Assembly (NCBI GenBank): GCA_001599595.1
Contig: BCHH01000006.1
Span: 286,874 to 350,873 of the forward strand
Length of the DNA stretch: 64,000 nucleotides
Source: Beverwykella pulmonaria
Lineage: Eukaryota; Ascomycota; Dothideomycetes; Pleosporales; Melanommataceae
Direction: 5' to 3'
Position 1 is the first letter of the stretch. The number at the start of each line of letters is the position of its first letter. Position numbers and translations under genes: made by a program. The notes beneath the pieces are model-generated. The model worked only from the letters and a program-made list of their open reading frames with translations. It was not told where the DNA came from and did no database searches. Positions 47,315-59,326 of the stretch are shown in pieces.

Positions 47315-49406
47315 TCAGAGCATCCCAATCCTCCCCTCCTTTTTCTTGGCAGGCAACTCCCTCCTCAGTATCTTCCCACTGGGATTCTTGGGCAGCATCT
47401 GCAGATGGAAAACTCCACCCCTCAACTTCTTATACCCTGCTACCCGTCCATCAATCCAAATCCTCACGTCTTCTAAAATCTCCCTAATTTTCTCCGGGGG
47501 CAATTCATGATGAGGATGCGCAAGTGAAACGTACGCGAGTGGGACCTCGGAGGCCTGATCGTGGGAGTAAATGGCGCACACGGCGGCATCGGTGACGTGT
47601 GGGTGTTGAACAAGGAGATCTTCAAGTTCTGAGGGCGCGATTTGCAGGCCTTTGTATTTAATCATTTCTTTAAGGCGGTCGGTGACCCAGAAGTTGTCGT
47701 TTGAGTCGCGCATCATCACATCACCGGTGCGTAACCAGTCTCCTACGAAGGTGTCCCGCGTTGCTGCTTCGTTGCCGACGTAACCCCTAGAATAATCAAT
47801 ATGTCGATAGTTTAGAGGTGCCAATCAAAGACGAACATCATGGTTTGCGGCCCTCGAACCCAAAGTTCACCCTCTTTCCCAAGACCAACATCTTTTCCAG
47901 AAACGGGATCGACTAAGCGGGCCTCGCTGGTGGTGTTAGCCGTAAAGCAAACATTGGGCGGGAAGGGCTGGACGTACGTGGTGGATAAGAGTCTACCACA
48001 AGTTCCAACGTATTCTTCATCGGTCTCATGTTGCATTAAAACTGAGGGCGAGCATTCAGAAAGACCGTAGCCTAAGAACATCAGCCGAACGTTTTTTTTA
48101 ATAGAACGAAGAGGCCATACCTTGCACGATTTTGGTCTGTGGGAATACAGCTTTGATTCTGTCTTGCAACGCTTTCTGGAAACATGAGATCAACACCTAG
48201 AATCGCTTGCAGAATTGCTCCAAAGTCATACCTTTAATGGAGCGGCTGCAACGACCATGCATTCTAGAGCTGAAAAGTCATATTTGCGAGGAATATCAGA
48301 GGCAACAAGCATTAACACAATAGGTGGTACAAGGTAGGCCAAAGTAGCCTTGTACTTTGCGAACTGCTGGCAGTATGTTTCGAGATCGAAGGTTGGGAGA
48401 GCACAGGTAAAGTTCCCCAGCCACATGTTGTTCAAAACAACGGTGCCAAGCCCGTATATATGGCAGTCTATGTGATGTCAGATTTAAGAGATGTTCCAGA
48501 GATAGATGGAAGAATATTCTACTTACACGGCGCGAAGAAAATAATTCGCTGTTCGGAATTCTGTCTCAGTGGCACAGAAGCACGACCTTGCATGAGGTTG
48601 ATAATGTGGTTATAGTGCGATATCTTTACGCCTTTCATCTTCCCCGTAGTCCCTGAAGAGAAGAGTATCGATGCGACTACGTCCTTTGAGCTTTGGCCTT
48701 CAAGGTCATACGGTGGTTCAGATTCTGTGGGCGAGACTCCTTCGACGTCTTCCGGGAACTGTAACGGTTAGTATAATTTGTGAATAATATTAGATCGAGA
48801 TGTACTTTGGTGACTCCTTTTATTCGATCGAGCAATGTAAAGACCTGAGTAGATTGCCCACCAACGTACTGCTTCAAAGCCTCCCGTACTTTATCGTGGT
48901 ATGCTCCCGAGACAGCGATATGTGTTGGCTGGACCAGCGTGAAGCAATGTAGGATATCCTTCACTGTTAGTAAGGGGTTGACAGGTCTGCACCAAACAAT
49001 ACATTAGCCAAGTACTCCTTAGTCATTACAGGGAATCTGTGGACTCACGAGATTACAGCCCCAGTCCACCAGATTGCTTGTGCCAAAATCACAAAGTCTG
49101 ACTATTACTTCATCAGTGAGGTGTCAAATCCAATCCACTTTACCAACGTACCGAATTTTGTACTAGAACACACACAACATCCCCGGGTTTCAACCCCAGA
49201 TGCTTTTTCAATCCCCAGCTCGCTCTCCCCGCACTCTCCCTCAATCCACCATATGTCAATTCCTTCCCCTTGACCAAATCGACATGTACAACTTTTTCAT
49301 TTCTCACATTGTCTGGGTTGTACCTCGTCATGAACTGCGAAATGGAGATGTCATCGCTAATATCCACTGGAGCATATGTGCTCCGGATAATCATTTCGGC
49401 AGCCAT
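47315..49406 (-). CDS. Acyl-CoA ligase, 4-coumarate:CoA-ligase-like (ANL superfamily)
   Basis: Eight exons (49406-49152, 49101-49049, 48986-48806, 48758-48527, 48467-48232, 48175-48121, 48071-47837, 47786-47315) give 572 residues in frame. The adenylation motifs are complete: SSGTTGKMKGV (P-loop), APYCHIYGLG, YGLSECSP, GELWVRGPQTMMGY, WLRTGDV, VTDRLKEMIKYKG and the catalytic Lys in PSGKILRREL. The enzyme would activate a carboxylic acid with ATP and join it to CoA. The C-terminus, EGRIGML, is not a canonical PTS1, unlike the neighbouring hydratase. Substrate cannot be told from sequence (aryl, medium-chain or branched acids are possible). Confidence 0.93.
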
Positions 49407-49936
49407 TGTGGCTGGATTTGAGCAATTGGCGGCGCCATGGCTATATAGATGATGTAGGTGGAGATGGGTTTTAGTGCTTGACTAGTGGATAAGTATCCGT
49501 TCCCCGACATGGTGCGTAGAAAGATCAAGTAGAGCGAGTCGTTAAGTGCGAGTCAAGATTCATGTGCATCGGCGTGTATCTCTCCGCGGCTGGGCGTTGA
49601 TCTCAGATACTCAGCTGGAAGTGATTATGTATTGAACTAGTCCTACAACCAGAGTGATATCCGACGTGCATGCCTAGGTATTATTCAGAGTGAATCAGTG
49701 GCATGCAGAACATCTTGTTCAGAACATACACACCCCACTCCCCGCAAACCGCTAGCCTTGAACTGTAACATTCTACGCTTAGGAATTAACATGATTCATC
49801 CGTTCGCCAATGCAGTCGGTGAATTCGTAATATCAATTCTCTCCCTGGGTATCTCAAATTCAAAACTCCCGATCCTAACGCCATTACTCTTGCAAGCCTA
49901 GATCTTCCATGTCGGTAGCCAGGATCTAACCATTAA
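49407..49936. other. Intergenic region
   Basis: Ligase promoter and the SPC19 3' end. No gene seen. Confidence 0.5.
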
Positions 49937-50562
49937 TTAATCATCGTGGAACTGGTGTGGTGCCGCCATGCTCATTCTAAGCTGCCTCTCCCTCTGTTTG
50001 GCCTGCAGCTCCAATGTCTCCACTGCATAGCTAAGCCTCTGCTTCTTTGCTCGCAGCTGCTTGTACTTCATCTCTTGCAAAGCAGTCATAGCCTTCCCTC
50101 CGTCGTCTACTCCCACCTTCCGCTGGTTACTCCCGCTGTTGGGTCGGAAAGCTGACCCGCCACTGCTGTCGCGAGAAAGTCGGCCTTCGTTTAGGTCGCA
50201 TTTTGCGATTAGGGATTGTTCGCGACGTTCAAGTTTGTCTAGGTAATTTGACACGCGTAGTAAGAGACTGTCGACTTCAGGGCGGATTTCGGAGAGGAGA
50301 GCGGATTGTGCGGATTGGAGGTCGGGCTCGGAGATGAGTTCGAAATGCTGTAGGTCGTTAATTGAATTGAACTTCATATATTTATGTACAAATCGCCACT
50401 TGAGGGCCTAAATTTCGAGAAGCAACTCACCCGTGTTGTCTGAAGCACTTTGGCTAATCGTGGGAAGTCATTGACGCCAGAATCGAGGATGTTGAGAGAT
50501 GAGTCTAGCAGTTGCATACTGTTGCGAAGCGAGGACACACAGCCTTCCAGTGAAGATGCCAT
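49937..50562 (-). CDS. SPC19: DASH complex subunit Spc19
   Basis: Two exons (50562-50431 and 50347-49937) give 180 residues. The start MASSLEGCVSSLRNSMQLLD, then GVNDFPRLAKVLQTTRHFEL and DLQSAQSALLSEIRPEVDSL, is the diagnostic Spc19 N-terminal domain. A coiled-coil-like region (KLERREQSLIAK and EMKYKQLRAKKQRLS) follows. DASH/Dam1 rings couple kinetochores to microtubules; it occurs only in fungi. The gene is divergent from ATP18 with 234 nt between the start codons. Identification is secure. Confidence 0.93.
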
Positions 50563-50796
50563 GGTCACGATGCGTATTTTTACTACTTCGTGGAGAAGGT
50601 TGTGCCGTAGGTGTCGAAGAGGACTTCGGTGGGGTTGTATTTACCTCGCTGTTGTCCACAGAATCGGTTTCCTAGCGGCGGAGAAACTTCGGCTTGGAAG
50701 ACTTCGGTGAACGCGGCTCGGCGGGCAGAAGCTCAACCTTCCATCAACCTCACCCACCACTCCAAACCTCGCCATCATCCCCGACCGTACATCAAA
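50563..50796. promoter_or_regulatory. Divergent promoter between SPC19 and ATP18
   Basis: 234 nt separate two start codons on opposite strands, so both genes share this control region. It is pyrimidine-rich near the ATP18 start. No clear TATA box is seen. Confidence 0.6.
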
Positions 50797-51275
50797 ATGG
50801 CCAACCCTTCTCTCCTCGGCAAGAAGTTCCCCGGCATGATTGGTATGTCAATTGTCTGCTCCAATTGGCGACGTGCAGCCGCAGTGGAGTAGAACTAAAT
50901 TGCTAACGGATCATGAATTGCAGCTCGGCCCATGGCCCCCTTCTACATTTCCGGTATGTCGCGAGTATAATTTTTGAGATATGGATCATCATTGAAAAGC
51001 ATGGGATACTTTTTGGATGCAATTGGCGCAGATCCGGATGCTGGGGGACACCTGCTAACCGGACAATAGGGCTCGTCATCCTCTATGGTGTCAACTCCTT
51101 CGCGAACGCATTGGCATCATGTTAGTTCACCCCACACTCCGCATTCAAGTTGCGAACATAAAATCGATTTCTCCGTTCCCCAGACGCAGGCTGACCGTTA
51201 CCCTTAGCCGATGAGTACAAGAACGACCCGCGGAACCCGGCTCTGAAGAACGCGCCCTCTGCCGAGAAGCATTAA
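50797..51275 (+). CDS. ATP18: Mitochondrial ATP synthase subunit j (i/j)
   Basis: Four exons (50797-50842, 50924-50953, 51070-51120, 51208-51275) give a 64-residue protein. It reads MANPSLLGKKFPGMIARPMA, then a membrane segment (YISGLVILYGVNSFANALAS), then DEYKNDPRNPALKNAPSAEKH. This matches the fungal subunit j, a small single-pass Fo protein that supports ATP synthase dimers and proton flow. Exon 2 is only 30 nt. The gene is easily missed because no exon is longer than 68 nt. There is no cleavable targeting peptide, as usual for this subunit. Confidence 0.92.
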
Positions 51276-53716
51276 GCCGACTATGAACGATAATATTTCG
51301 AGGGCAGGGATGGATCATGAGCATGGAATGGACAATGTACAATAGCTGTGCGCATGGGGACTAGGGCAAGGGTCGCACCTCTTGATACGGCTGTATAGAA
51401 TTTTCGAGGAACCAAGTCAAATGCTTGCCAGCACCAACTCATTTTCTCTCGACGCATCTTGTTGGATTGCTGCTTTAGGAAGTGACTCTACCCATTACCA
51501 GACCTGGGTAAGAATCTCTTCACAAAATCATCGGTATACTTGACTCTTCAGCATTTTGCATTTATCACCGACCTAAACGAAAGAGGATGATCCTTCCGTT
51601 GACGACAACCGCAAGATTTGCATGTATGCCAAGCCAGCAGCATGCTATACATATCGCTCCTTTCGTTGTTGCGACAGCACATTGTTCCACCAGGGATTGA
51701 CATACCCTCAGAGTTAAACAGGCTCGAACAAAACCATTAAACTCAGTCCAGAAGTACGGAATAGTGACGATTGCGTGATGCAGCTCACCATTCCAGCTTG
51801 TAGATGAGCATGTTAATGCCACCAGCTTTAAGCTCCACGTTGTATAACACGTCGGTGCGGACCGTGTTGTGCATATCCCGCACGCCACAATCTCATGTTT
51901 CTTCAGTAGGGAGGCTCGAGCATGTCGCATATTTGGTGACCTTGCCGTTTGCCGAGGTTTTGCGAGTTGTCTGATTCGCAGTGGTGGGTGTTTGAAGCGC
52001 CAGGATTTCCCTATTGCAGCAAGAGACACGTGTAGATCTATGGCTCGTTGGACGCCCTTAAGCTGTTCCGGCAACGCTTTGTTTTACCTTGGCCCACGAA
52101 AGAGTAACTATCTCGGCAAAAACCTGAGGAAGAGATGAATGCCGTCCCACAGATCTGAATGCAGGAGTAGTAGTCTCATTGATGACAGCGGAAAGATGCA
52201 GGCGAGTTACAATAAAAGGAGGAATGGGACTGGGTGTAATTAAATCGTTGAAAAGGGTCAGTTTTGGGGAGGAACAAGGGGTTATTTTGGGGCACTGCTA
52301 AATATGGCGATGTGGAACATCGACACCCAGAAGTGGAACGTCTTCCACAGATGTGGTTTGAACAAATATATCACTATGCAATCAGCCTCATAAATTGATG
52401 AGAGCGCAATTGCCGGGCTGGTTGCGCATGTATGGAGCTTATTTTGACCTTCCTGCATCGTGCTTCGGCCGATGCAGTGGCGTTTTGGTTGTCCGATGTG
52501 AGATGGATGGCCACTATACTGTGGTGATTCACATCCAGCTTCTAGAGCATGGCACAACTAAACCGGTATCGTACACGTTATGCTCGCACGATGACCATTA
52601 GGCATTACCCACCGATATGTATCCCTATTGTGGATGCACCCTGTGGCGGTTGCGTGATGTTAAAAATGCCCGAAATTGTAATCCCTGCTCCTCATCTTTC
52701 AGCCCAAGCCGCAGGGTCCAGCGCTGGGCCGGCGAGATGAATTCCTGGAGGAATGCTGGCTTCCGCAGAACTTCTGGAACACCGATCCGTTCCTCCCTTT
52801 TTGCAGGACGGTGTAGGCTGCGTTCCTGAAATAATACCTCTTAGACAATGTAACATGTCGACGGAGCGGTAAAGCCGCATAAAAGGGGCCATTGCGTATG
52901 TCAGGTGCACTCAGCTGAGGCTTCGCGGCAGTACAGATTGGGCCACTTGATCGCGCGTCTGAAACGGTTTGAGGCAATTTGAGAGAGCACGCAGCAGCAG
53001 CAGCAGCGACCAGTGGGAGGATGGACACAGGCAGCTGGAGCCATTGCTGCAGCCGGCCAGGAACCTAGTGTGGGCCAAGTTAAGCGGTGGGTTAAAGGTG
53101 TCTGCGGGCCTGAATATGAAAGGGCTCCTAGCGCGGCCGGCACGTGACTTAACTGCCACTTCCAAGCTTGGTGCATACGAGGCCGTCTCTCAATCCTCCT
53201 CTCTTCCATCCTCATCCACCACGACACACTCCAGTCTGAGTGACTTCTCCCTGGGGCTCTTTGCTGTCTTGTAGCGTGCAGCAGCCTGTTTGCACCCGTT
53301 GTCTTCCTATAGCAAACGTTGTCGCATTCCCACGATCCCACAAAGTCCACTGGTGCTACTCTCCGTTGGGCCTCTTTGCCGTTCACGCCCTGTAAGTGAT
53401 CCCCAGAGCCAGCCTCCACCTCCACCAGTTTCGCGTCTGCTGCCTATTTATTATTCCTCACGACACAGTACAACTCCGCTGCTGTCTCTCCTTTACTTTC
53501 TCGCTCTACAACCTTCCCCATCGGACTTCTCGCTGGTCCGCTCCGCTTACACACCGCCTTGTTGGCAAAAGGCAAACGCCTCAAACTAAGACTGACCGGT
53601 GCACCCGAAGCAGGCTGAACCTCATCACCACACCCTTTCTTCCCCCAACACACCCTCAACCACCTCCACCCACCTTACCAACAGGCCAGCCTCCTTTAGG
53701 TTGAACCTCTGCAAGC
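51276..53716. other. Gene-poor region and CK1 leader, about 2.4 kb
   Basis: No coding region can be supported. The last 500 nt before the casein kinase start are CT-rich and likely its promoter and 5' UTR. Confidence 0.5.
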
Positions 53717-55155
53717 ATGACGACAATGGTACGCCGACCCCGCCTTTCGACCTCGCGTTCTATTGACCAACCCACAAACACAACATTGCAAGGCATGGGC
53801 TAACTGTGTTAGGATCTCCGCGTAGGAAACAAATACAGAATCGGTCGAAAGATTGGTAGCGGCAGTTTCGGTGACATCTACCTGGGTATGCCGTTTGGTA
53901 CAGCCTCATACTCGCGTCTGGAGCTGACTCTAACACAGGCACCAACATCATCTCTGGTGAAGAGATTGCCATAAAGCTCGAGAGCGTCAAGGCCAAGCAC
54001 CCACAGCTCGAATACGAGGCCCGTGTTTACAAATCCCTCGCTGGCGGTGTCGGGATCCCATTCGTCCGCTGGTTTGGAACCGAATGTGACTACAATGCCA
54101 TGGTTTTGGACCTCCTCGGCCCTAGTTTGGAGGACCTGTTCAACTTCTGCAACCGCAAGTTCTCGCTGAAGACTGTGCTTCTTCTTGCCGATCAGCTCAT
54201 CTCCCGAATCGAGTACATCCATGCCAAGTCCTTCATCCACCGTGACATCAAGCCGGACAACTTCCTTATGGGCATCGGCAAGCGTGGAAACCAAGTCAAT
54301 GTCATTGATTTCGGTCTGGCCAAGAAGTATCGCGACCCCAAGACGCATTTCCACATCCCATACCGTGAGAACAAGAACCTCACTGGTACTGCCCGCTATG
54401 CTAGTATCAACACTCACTTGGGAGTCGGTAAGTCATGATCCCGTGTTTCACTAATACACTTTGATACTAAACCCGAATAGAACAATCTCGCCGTGATGAC
54501 ATGGAGTCGCTTGGCTATGTCATGCTCTACTTCTGCCGTGGCTCCCTGCCCTGGCAGGGACTTAAGGCTGCCACGAAGAAGCAGAAGTATGACCGCATCA
54601 TGGAAAAGAAGATGACTACTCCCACCGAGGTCCTCTGCCGTGGCTTTCCGAACGAGTTTGCCATTTACCTGAACTACACCCGTTCCCTCCGCTTTGACGA
54701 CAAGCCAGACTACTCGTACCTGCGTAAAATCTTCCGCGATCTCTTCGTTCGTGAAGGATTCCAGTACGATTATGTCTTTGACTGGACCGTCTACAAGTAC
54801 CAGAAGAATGCCCAAGCAATTGCCCAGGCTGCCGGAAATGCCGGCCAGGGCGAGGAAGATGACAAAACTGGCCGCGGACGTCACGTCACCACCACCAACG
54901 CCGCCAATGCTGGTACTACAACTGCCGCCACCAACAAGCGTGGTCCAGTCAATGCACGTCAAGAGGGCACCGGAATGTGAGTTCGACAAATCTGATCTTC
55001 GTAAGGACTCCTCTCCTCTGCGTTTAGTGTTCGATCATAACGCTCGGCGCGGGGGATTGCCATTCAGACCTTACTAACCTCTATTTTCTATGTTCAGGCA
55101 GCTTCGTTCGTCCAAGCGTGGCGGTGGGGATCAGTATGCGACTGGTGGCTACTGA
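53717..55155 (+). CDS. HRR25: Casein kinase 1, delta/Hrr25-Hhp1 type
   Basis: Five exons (53717-53728, 53813-53885, 53939-54427, 54481-54976, 55098-55155) give 375 residues. The first coding exon is only four codons (MTTM). The kinase domain starts [20 protein letters not shown]; the ATP-anchoring Lys is K41 (AIKLE), the catalytic loop HRDIKPDN begins at H129, and DFG at D152. The CK1-specific SIN motif (ARYASINTH) and [13 protein letters not shown] follow. The tail after about residue 300 is short, Thr/Ala/Asn-rich and ends [12 protein letters not shown]. No C-terminal prenylation CAAX, so it is the nuclear/cytosolic Hhp1/ckiA type rather than the membrane-bound Yck type. It acts in DNA repair, trafficking and the cell cycle. 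Confidence 0.95.
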
Positions 55156-56188
55156 TCCTTGATGCGGCTTTCGATTCGTCATCTCCAATCTCTCTTTAGT
55201 GGACGTCGGTTTATGACACTCGACTTCACTTTCAATCAACGAATGGGAAACGCGGCAGTGCCGTCCTGCGACCTTATTGGACGGCTACCGGTTCCCTCTC
55301 GATCAGTACACAGGCTTTTGTTTGGCGATTCCCTCTCTAGGACATAGCTACGACTGTTCGATGTCTTGCTCCCCCCACGGCTTTGGGTGTTCGGCGGCTT
55401 TGCTGCGTAACTCTGGACTCATCCTATACAGTATTTCAATTGCGGATCACCTCCAAGACCGACAGCCTTTCAACAACCACTGCTCCACATGGATTCGGCT
55501 GAGGATTGTCATCTGCATTGTACCTGGAAGTTTGAACCACAGTTTACCTGGACAAAGTTCCGAGGGTGATCGATGGTTGTTTGTTTGATTTCATGACACT
55601 CCTCTCACATTAATTGCCCCCCTGCCCCTGTGTTTCCCTGCGTTTTCCTAATCTTATCCCGCTTCCCTGGTGCGTTTCCCCCCTCCGTGATATGGTCTAC
55701 CAGCTTGTGGGGAGGTTTTCAGACATTTAAGGGGACGAACATGGCTAAATTGAAATTGCATACTCGGAGAAGTGGCTGGGAGGCTTCTCGTTGGCGAAGA
55801 GTGGGGGTGAATCATAATGGCGGGCGGCTGGGGCATATCTCATACCAACCTGATGGAGGGACTTAGGGCGGCGTCCGGGGACGAGAGAGATCTGGCATGC
55901 TACCATTATGATTGGAGTACGGTGTACGCCCGAAGAAGGTGTTAGAGTAGTTTGTTTTGCTTTACATTCACGACTCTCCTAAGAAAATATCTCGCTCAAT
56001 CAATCTCTGTGTATCAACCAAAATTGCGCTAATCGTTAAACACGTCTTGTGAAGTTTGACAACAGCAAAGTGATGATTGGCTTAACTACATGAAACCCCA
56101 AAACGGCTTAGTGGAATAACGGGAAACTTTTATTGTGGCACTCTGCAGACGACTCCTCTACACCCCCCGGACCAACCAATTCCCTAAC
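55156..56188. other. Intergenic region
   Basis: CK1 3' UTR and RSM22 promoter; no coding region supported. Confidence 0.5.
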
Positions 56189-58522
56189 ATGCTCACGGCG
56201 AGGAGTTTATCGTTTGTCTGTTTACCATGCAGATTTAGTCTTCTAGCCTCGCGAGCGCACTATGCCCAACCCCGAGTGACCACGCACTTGCTACAATCGC
56301 ATAGACTTTCTCGGACGCTGTACGCTACATCTCCTAGACAGCAAGAGCACAAGGAAAAGGCGACAGAAACTTCCGCTCGGGCCGAGGATATCCCGCCGCC
56401 ACCTTTGGAGCGTTTACACGTCGAGGTTGTTGCACGCCGAGCGCGACAATCATTTGGTGATGCATTACCTCGAGGGTATCTAAGCGAGGAGGAATACATC
56501 GTTTACGAGAGATTATACGGAACGCCAGTGTTCGTAAACAAGGCCGAAGACTTGCTGGAAGTGAAGAGTGAAGAGGCGGAAGTTGTAGAGGAGGAGCTCC
56601 CAGATGGAACAGCTGTGTTGCTGAGGCGGGGCGAGGATGGGGAGTTAGAGGAAGTACCATTCGCCGAGGAGCCTGAAAATGCTGTTGATATTGAGAGGGG
56701 AAAAGGCGTGGAGAGTGATGAGACAATGACTGAAGCTGAGTGGGAGGAAGTACGTGAGCAGAGGGCACAAACGTACCATGAAGAGGTTTACGAAAGGAGC
56801 CGATTAGCACAGGACGAGGAGGTGGAAGAAGCAGAAGACCCTGAGGGTGTGGAAGGGGAGAACTTTATGCGTGCTCATCCTCTCACAGTTGCTGGCCGAT
56901 TTAAGCCGTCCCCTTCAACAATCTTCCTCCCGAAAGAGACACTTGTCGATCCCATATCGCAACTCCTGACACGTGCGAATATCAAGCATCTTACTCAAAC
57001 GGCGAATCGAATCTTTGGCGGCCCAGGACTTCCAGACTCCGCCACTACAGCCTCTGCATCTTTAGGCAAAGGACAGAAGCCGATACCACTCGATCCGTCC
57101 CAAACAGACATGGGACATATTGAAGCAGACGTGTATATGGCAGGTGTCATGTCTGGAACATATGCTGCTGTAATGAGTACACTGGTAGAAGTGCGACGTC
57201 GTCTTGGGAGTGAATGGATTGAGCGACTGCTACAAAAGAAGGGTGGCACAATACTCGATGCTGGATCTGGTGGAGTTGGAGTGTTAGCATGGCATGAAGT
57301 ACTGAAAGCGGAATGGCAGCGTTTGCATGAAGAGTCTGGTGCCATATCGCAGGATTCTGCTCCGCTGGGCAAAGCAACTGTTCTTACAGGCTCAGGTACC
57401 TTGCGCCACCGTGTAAGCACGCTACTAGAAAACACAACATTCATTCCCCGACTTCCTGATGGCGTTCCGACCGAAGAGGATCTCAACACCAACCAACCAC
57501 GGAAAGTCTACGATATCGTCATCGCGCCTCACACACTCTGGCCACTAAAGCAACAGTACCTTCGGAAGGAACAGATAGAGAAGTATTGGGCATTGCTGAA
57601 TCCAAAAGGCGGGGTCCTAATTCTCATCGAGAAAGGGCTCCCTCGAGGCTTCGAAGTCATCGCCGCAGCACGCCAGCATTTTCTAGACCGACATATTGCC
57701 TCTCCAGGTTCCGAAGAAGTCCAGCTACCAATGCAAGATCACATATTATCACCTGAAGACGCTCAATTTACTAGGAAGGAGATCGGTATGATCATCGCCC
57801 CCTGCACAAATCACACTGCATGCCCCATGTATCAATCCCCAGGTATCAGCCAAGGTCGAAAAGACTTTTGTTTCTTCAGCCAACGTTACATTCGGCCTCC
57901 CTATCTCCAGAGAATTCTCAACGCAAAAGACACCAACCACGAAGATGTTCAGTTCAGCTACATCGCCATCCAACGTGGTAGAGATCAGCGTCTAGCAATC
58001 CACGACCCTCTCGGCAAAGGCGCCGTGCAGAACGAAGAAAGTACAGACCGCGCCTTCGAGGGTCACGAATGGAACTCAGAAGACGAACTACGAACACCCG
58101 CTGATGTAAACACACTCACGTTCCCACGTCTCATCCTCCCAGCCCTAAAGCGCCGCGGCCACATCATCCTCGACGTCTGCACACCCGCCGGCACGCTCGA
58201 GCGCTGGACCGTACCCCGCAGCTTCAGCAAGCAAGCGTTCCGCGACGCACGGAAAGCTCGATGGGGAGACCTCTGGGCGCTTGGGGCCAAGACTAGGATC
58301 CCGAGAAATGTGAGATTGGGACGTCCAAGTGATGAGTTTGATAAGAAGGGGCGGAGAATCAAAGCGCCGAAGAAGATGACTGTTGAGGTGGGCGTCAGTG
58401 AGAGGGGTGAGGAGGGGACGAGGATCAAGAAGGATGGTAGACACCAGCAGGACAGGAAGATTAGGGGGAGTGGGGGAAGGAAGGGGAGAAGGAAGCAGTA
58501 TGATGAGTTGGAAGACGACTGA
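56189..58522 (+). CDS. RSM22: Mitochondrial ribosomal small-subunit factor Rsm22 (methyltransferase-like)
   Basis: A single-exon gene of 777 residues. The ATG at 56189 opens a basic mitochondrial targeting region (MLTARSLSFVCLPCRFSLLA). An acidic linker follows (about residues 100-230). The core begins AYM-like YMAGVMSGTYAAVMSTLVEV, then the SAM-binding-type GGTILDAGSGGVGVLAW near 354-370. Cysteines in APCTNHTACPMY (C539, C545) and RKDFCFFSQRY (C561) match the Rsm22 cluster thought to hold an iron-sulfur centre. Rsm22 is needed for assembly and translation of the mitochondrial small ribosomal subunit. The C-terminus is Lys/Arg/Gly-rich. Open frame upstream of the ATG lacks another start. Confidence 0.92.
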   Translation: MLTARSLSFVCLPCRFSLLASRAHYAQPRVTTHLLQSHRLSRTLYATSPRQQEHKEKATETSARAEDIPPPPLERLHVEVVARRARQSFGDALPRGYLSEEEYIVYERLYGTPVFVNKAEDLLEVKSEEAEVVEEELPDGTAVLLRRGEDGELEEVPFAEEPENAVDIERGKGVESDETMTEAEWEEVREQRAQTYHEEVYERSRLAQDEEVEEAEDPEGVEGENFMRAHPLTVAGRFKPSPSTIFLPKETLVDPISQLLTRANIKHLTQTANRIFGGPGLPDSATTASASLGKGQKPIPLDPSQTDMGHIEADVYMAGVMSGTYAAVMSTLVEVRRRLGSEWIERLLQKKGGTILDAGSGGVGVLAWHEVLKAEWQRLHEESGAISQDSAPLGKATVLTGSGTLRHRVSTLLENTTFIPRLPDGVPTEEDLNTNQPRKVYDIVIAPHTLWPLKQQYLRKEQIEKYWALLNPKGGVLILIEKGLPRGFEVIAAARQHFLDRHIASPGSEEVQLPMQDHILSPEDAQFTRKEIGMIIAPCTNHTACPMYQSPGISQGRKDFCFFSQRYIRPPYLQRILNAKDTNHEDVQFSYIAIQRGRDQRLAIHDPLGKGAVQNEESTDRAFEGHEWNSEDELRTPADVNTLTFPRLILPALKRRGHIILDVCTPAGTLERWTVPRSFSKQAFRDARKARWGDLWALGAKTRIPRNVRLGRPSDEFDKKGRRIKAPKKMTVEVGVSERGEEGTRIKKDGRHQQDRKIRGSGGRKGRRKQYDELEDD

Positions 58523-59326
58523 GAGATGGAAGTGGTCAAGCTTGATTTGTATAATAGTTAGTCATGGTGTATCACGAACAGGTAGCATTGGGTGGAGTTT
58601 ATGGAAGACCGCATGAGAAATCTGGTCGTACACTTAAACAGGTACATTGTATGTATAGCACACCGCACTTGAGGCGAGGCGAGTCACCTCTCTCTTGATA
58701 TAATGAAAATAATGGATCCTTGCGGCCCGAGCACGCTGGTGGTTATGACGTTGTAAGACGCCCTTCCTCAATATCTGGGCCATGTGCATTCTTTTAATAC
58801 TCAGTATGCATTTCCTTGGCATCAGTCAATGTTCACTCAACGCCTCAGCGCGGCTAGACGAAACTCGGCAAAGATCCGCATGCTCTTTCGCTTCCCAATT
58901 CCAACATGAGGCAAAGATAGAATGCAAACGAAATTCGACAGAGAAGTGAAAATTATCAGTTGTTAGTTCTTAGTTTGCCTTTTCTCGAGCGAATCTAACA
59001 GCATAACTTACGAAACGTTAGGTTGAAGGTCGACTTAAGAAAGCAAAGTGGGGGAAGTAGCTTTTGGTCCAAAGGGCTCCAGATGTGCCCCACCAACCAG
59101 ACAACGCCGCGATCCTGTCAGCGTGTTCAACTCCACTGTTTTGTGGAAACGTAAAATAAAAAGAGGGGGCCCCGCAATAGCTCTTCTACCTCTTCATCTC
59201 ACCTACAATTTGCAACTCATACATTGCGTTTGACTTGATTCCCCCAAGAGCTCTAGACGCTTCTTGTTCCTTGTAAATATACATCACAACGATCAGCGGG
59301 TATCTCCGGGTTCTCAATTATCAAAT
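58523..59326. other. Intergenic region
   Basis: RSM22 3' end and the promoter of the FAD oxidoreductase. No coding region supported. Confidence 0.5.

Noticed and set aside
51565..52074. Minus-strand 169-codon open frame in the gene-poor region before CK1
   Set aside because: No recognisable domain; residue composition (many Cys, Trp and His) looks like an accidental frame.
58063..58539. Minus-strand frame inside the RSM22 gene
   Set aside because: Antisense shadow of a well supported coding sequence.
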